In this document: in pieces, positions 63,074-64,000 of the stretch
Numbering within the stretch: position 1 is the first letter of the stretch
Layout of the letters: each line of letters begins with the position of its first letter
Made by a program: the position numbers and the translations under genes
From: Xylophilus sp. Leaf220
Lineage (GTDB): Bacteria; Pseudomonadota; Gammaproteobacteria; Burkholderiales; Burkholderiaceae_C
Assembly (NCBI RefSeq): GCF_001421705.1
Contig: NZ_LMKO01000027.1
Coordinates: 83,267 to 147,266, forward strand
Reading direction: 5' to 3'
DNA length: 64,000 bases
Notes under the pieces: generated by a model
What the model was told of the DNA's origin: nothing
Databases searched by the model: none
The model's input: the letters and a program-made list of their open reading frames with translations, nothing else

Positions 63074-63874
63074 ATGATGGGGCGGGCAGGAGGCATGCAC
63101 GGTCTCCTGGCGATGCTGCTGGCGGGTCTGCCGGCGACGGCCCTGGCCACCCGCACCGCCGCCCAGCGCGAAGGCGATACCGCGGCCGCCGCGTCGGTGC
63201 CGGCCGAGGACGCCCCCGCGGCTCCCTTCAAGTTCACCACCGGCCTCTACCGCACGGCCGGCGCCGGCCAGCCGACCAGCACCGGGCTGGATGTGAACCT
63301 GCGCTACCAGGGCGATGTGGGCGACCTGTGGGTAGGGGCCTTCCGGGCACCGGTGGGCGACCTGTCGCAATTGCGCGGCGGCTGGGACCACAGCTTCACG
63401 CTGGGTCCGGTGCGGCTGCTGCCGTCGGTGCAGTGGGCCTCGGGCGGCTTCGCGGGCGGCAGCCTCAACCTCGAGACGGGTACGCGGTGGTATGCGGGCG
63501 CCGGGCTGGGGCGCACCAACCTGCGCAACTACGTCAACCTCAACTTCGACCCGAACGATGCCTGGATGCTGTCGGCCGGCTATCGCTGGAGCGAGGCCCG
63601 CTACGTGGGCATGCAGGTGGTCCGCGACAACCGCGAGCACCCCGACCAGCAGCATGTGCACCTGGTCGCCCGCCTGCCGACCGATGCGGGGCATGCAGTG
63701 TTTCTGGACCTGCTCGACAAGCGTGGCACGCTGGACGACGGCCGCTACATCCACCGCCACGGCGCCAGCATGACCTACAGTTGGCCGCAGGTCTTCGTGC
63801 GGCTGGCCTACGACCCGAAGGTCAATTTCACGCTGCAGAACCAGTGGCGGGTGTCGGTGGGCACCCGGTTCTGA
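63074..63874 (+). CDS. Exported outer-membrane beta-barrel-like protein
   Basis: About 266 residues from the ATG at 63074 (MMGRAGGMHGLLAML), which gives a signal peptide ending in PATALA. An ATG at 62984 would add 30 basic residues before it, and an ATG at 63095 is only one base from an AGGAGG, so the start is uncertain. The mature part is rich in alternating aromatic/polar strands (GLDVNLRYQGDVGDLWVGAF, RWYAGAGLGRTNLRNYVNL, YRWSEARYVGMQVVRDNR) and ends QWRVSVGTRF, a typical outer-membrane C-terminal strand. No named family is recognised. Confidence 0.72.
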   Translation: MMGRAGGMHGLLAMLLAGLPATALATRTAAQREGDTAAAASVPAEDAPAAPFKFTTGLYRTAGAGQPTSTGLDVNLRYQGDVGDLWVGAFRAPVGDLSQLRGGWDHSFTLGPVRLLPSVQWASGGFAGGSLNLETGTRWYAGAGLGRTNLRNYVNLNFDPNDAWMLSAGYRWSEARYVGMQVVRDNREHPDQQHVHLVARLPTDAGHAVFLDLLDKRGTLDDGRYIHRHGASMTYSWPQVFVRLAYDPKVNFTLQNQWRVSVGTRF

Positions 63875-63889
63875 ACGGAGGTTGCGCGA

Positions 63890-64000
63890 CTAGTCCAGCC
63901 CGCCCTGGCACACATACTTGGTGTGCAGGTAGTCGTCGAGCCCGTGGGTCGAGCCTTCCCGCCCGTAGCCCGAATCCTTGACCCCGCCGAAGGGCGCCGC
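63890..64000 (-). CDS. gabD: NAD(P)-dependent succinate-semialdehyde-type aldehyde dehydrogenase, C-terminal fragment
   Basis: The last 36 codons of a minus-strand gene that runs out of the window. The residues [20 protein letters not shown] and then [14 protein letters not shown] match the C-terminus of succinate-semialdehyde dehydrogenases (GabD), where GGxKxSGxGREG forms the final structural motif of the aldehyde dehydrogenase family. The catalytic part is outside the window, so substrate assignment rests on this tail alone. Confidence 0.75.
   Translation of the reverse strand, partial: AAPFGGVKDSGYGREGSTHGLDDYLHTKYVCQGGLD

Overview
The window is a GC-rich bacterial chromosome segment, densely packed with short intergenic gaps. 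Gene content and two dispersed repeat families point to the Burkholderiales, most likely Comamonadaceae (Acidovorax/Variovorax/Xylophilus-like); this is inferred from gene content and remembered synteny, not from a database search. Three tripartite-tricarboxylate (Bug) binding proteins, a PepSY-flavoreductase fusion, a 2-pyrone-4,6-dicarboxylate (PDC) lower pathway and the glyQS-gmhB-plsC block fit that group. I see no tRNA, rRNA, CRISPR array, prophage or intact insertion sequence.

Layout. 1-2.2 kb: helicase tail, ferredoxin, creA, an SMP-30-type lactonase. 2.2-5.6 kb: glyoxalase I, YlqF/RbgA GTPase, and a secreted-protein gene cut by one in-frame amber codon. 5.7-13.1 kb: iron uptake (two TonB siderophore receptors, a PepSY reductase with a coupled small membrane protein, Fur-like boxes) around a MarR-GNAT fusion and an HNH protein. 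13.1-15.6 kb: acyl-CoA thioesterase and an Atm1-type ABC exporter. 15.6-23.2 kb: catabolic island with ligI, ligJ and ligK homologues, two Bug receptors, a periplasmic-binding-fold protein without an export signal, a LysR regulator and a hydroxyacid dehydrogenase. 23.3-30 kb: MBL hydrolase, acyl-CoA ligase, alpha/beta hydrolase, PepSY-flavoreductase fusion. 30-32.7 kb: third Bug receptor, then hppD divergent from an Lrp regulator. 32.8-47.7 kb: GNAT, corC-lnt, gdhA, ansB, an overlapping lipid kinase/metallophosphoesterase/PAP2 operon, then glyQ-glyS-gmhB-plsC-ygjP. 48-51.3 kb: SDR, rhodanese, FitAB toxin-antitoxin, MBL hydrolase. 51.4-57.5 kb: LiuR-like MerR regulator, carbonic anhydrase, aceK, thiolase, SDR, acyl-CoA dehydrogenase. 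57.5-64 kb: YchJ, a convergent hybrid kinase/LuxR response regulator pair, a five-repeat lipoprotein, HAD phosphatase, outer-membrane protein and the tail of a succinate-semialdehyde-type dehydrogenase.

Themes. Most loci serve aromatic, fatty-acid or amino-acid catabolism feeding acetyl-CoA, pyruvate/oxaloacetate or fumarate plus acetoacetate (ligIJK, hppD, thiolase/acyl-CoA dehydrogenase, gdhA, ansB, aceK controlling the glyoxylate branch), alongside ferric-siderophore uptake and reduction. Two repeat families stand out. Family A (five copies) begins 2-8 bases after stop codons of forward genes. Family B (seven copies) contains the stop codons of two genes and the TTG start of plsC. The most original protein leads are the five-repeat lipoprotein, the binding-fold protein coupled to ligJ and the PepSY-flavoreductase fusion.
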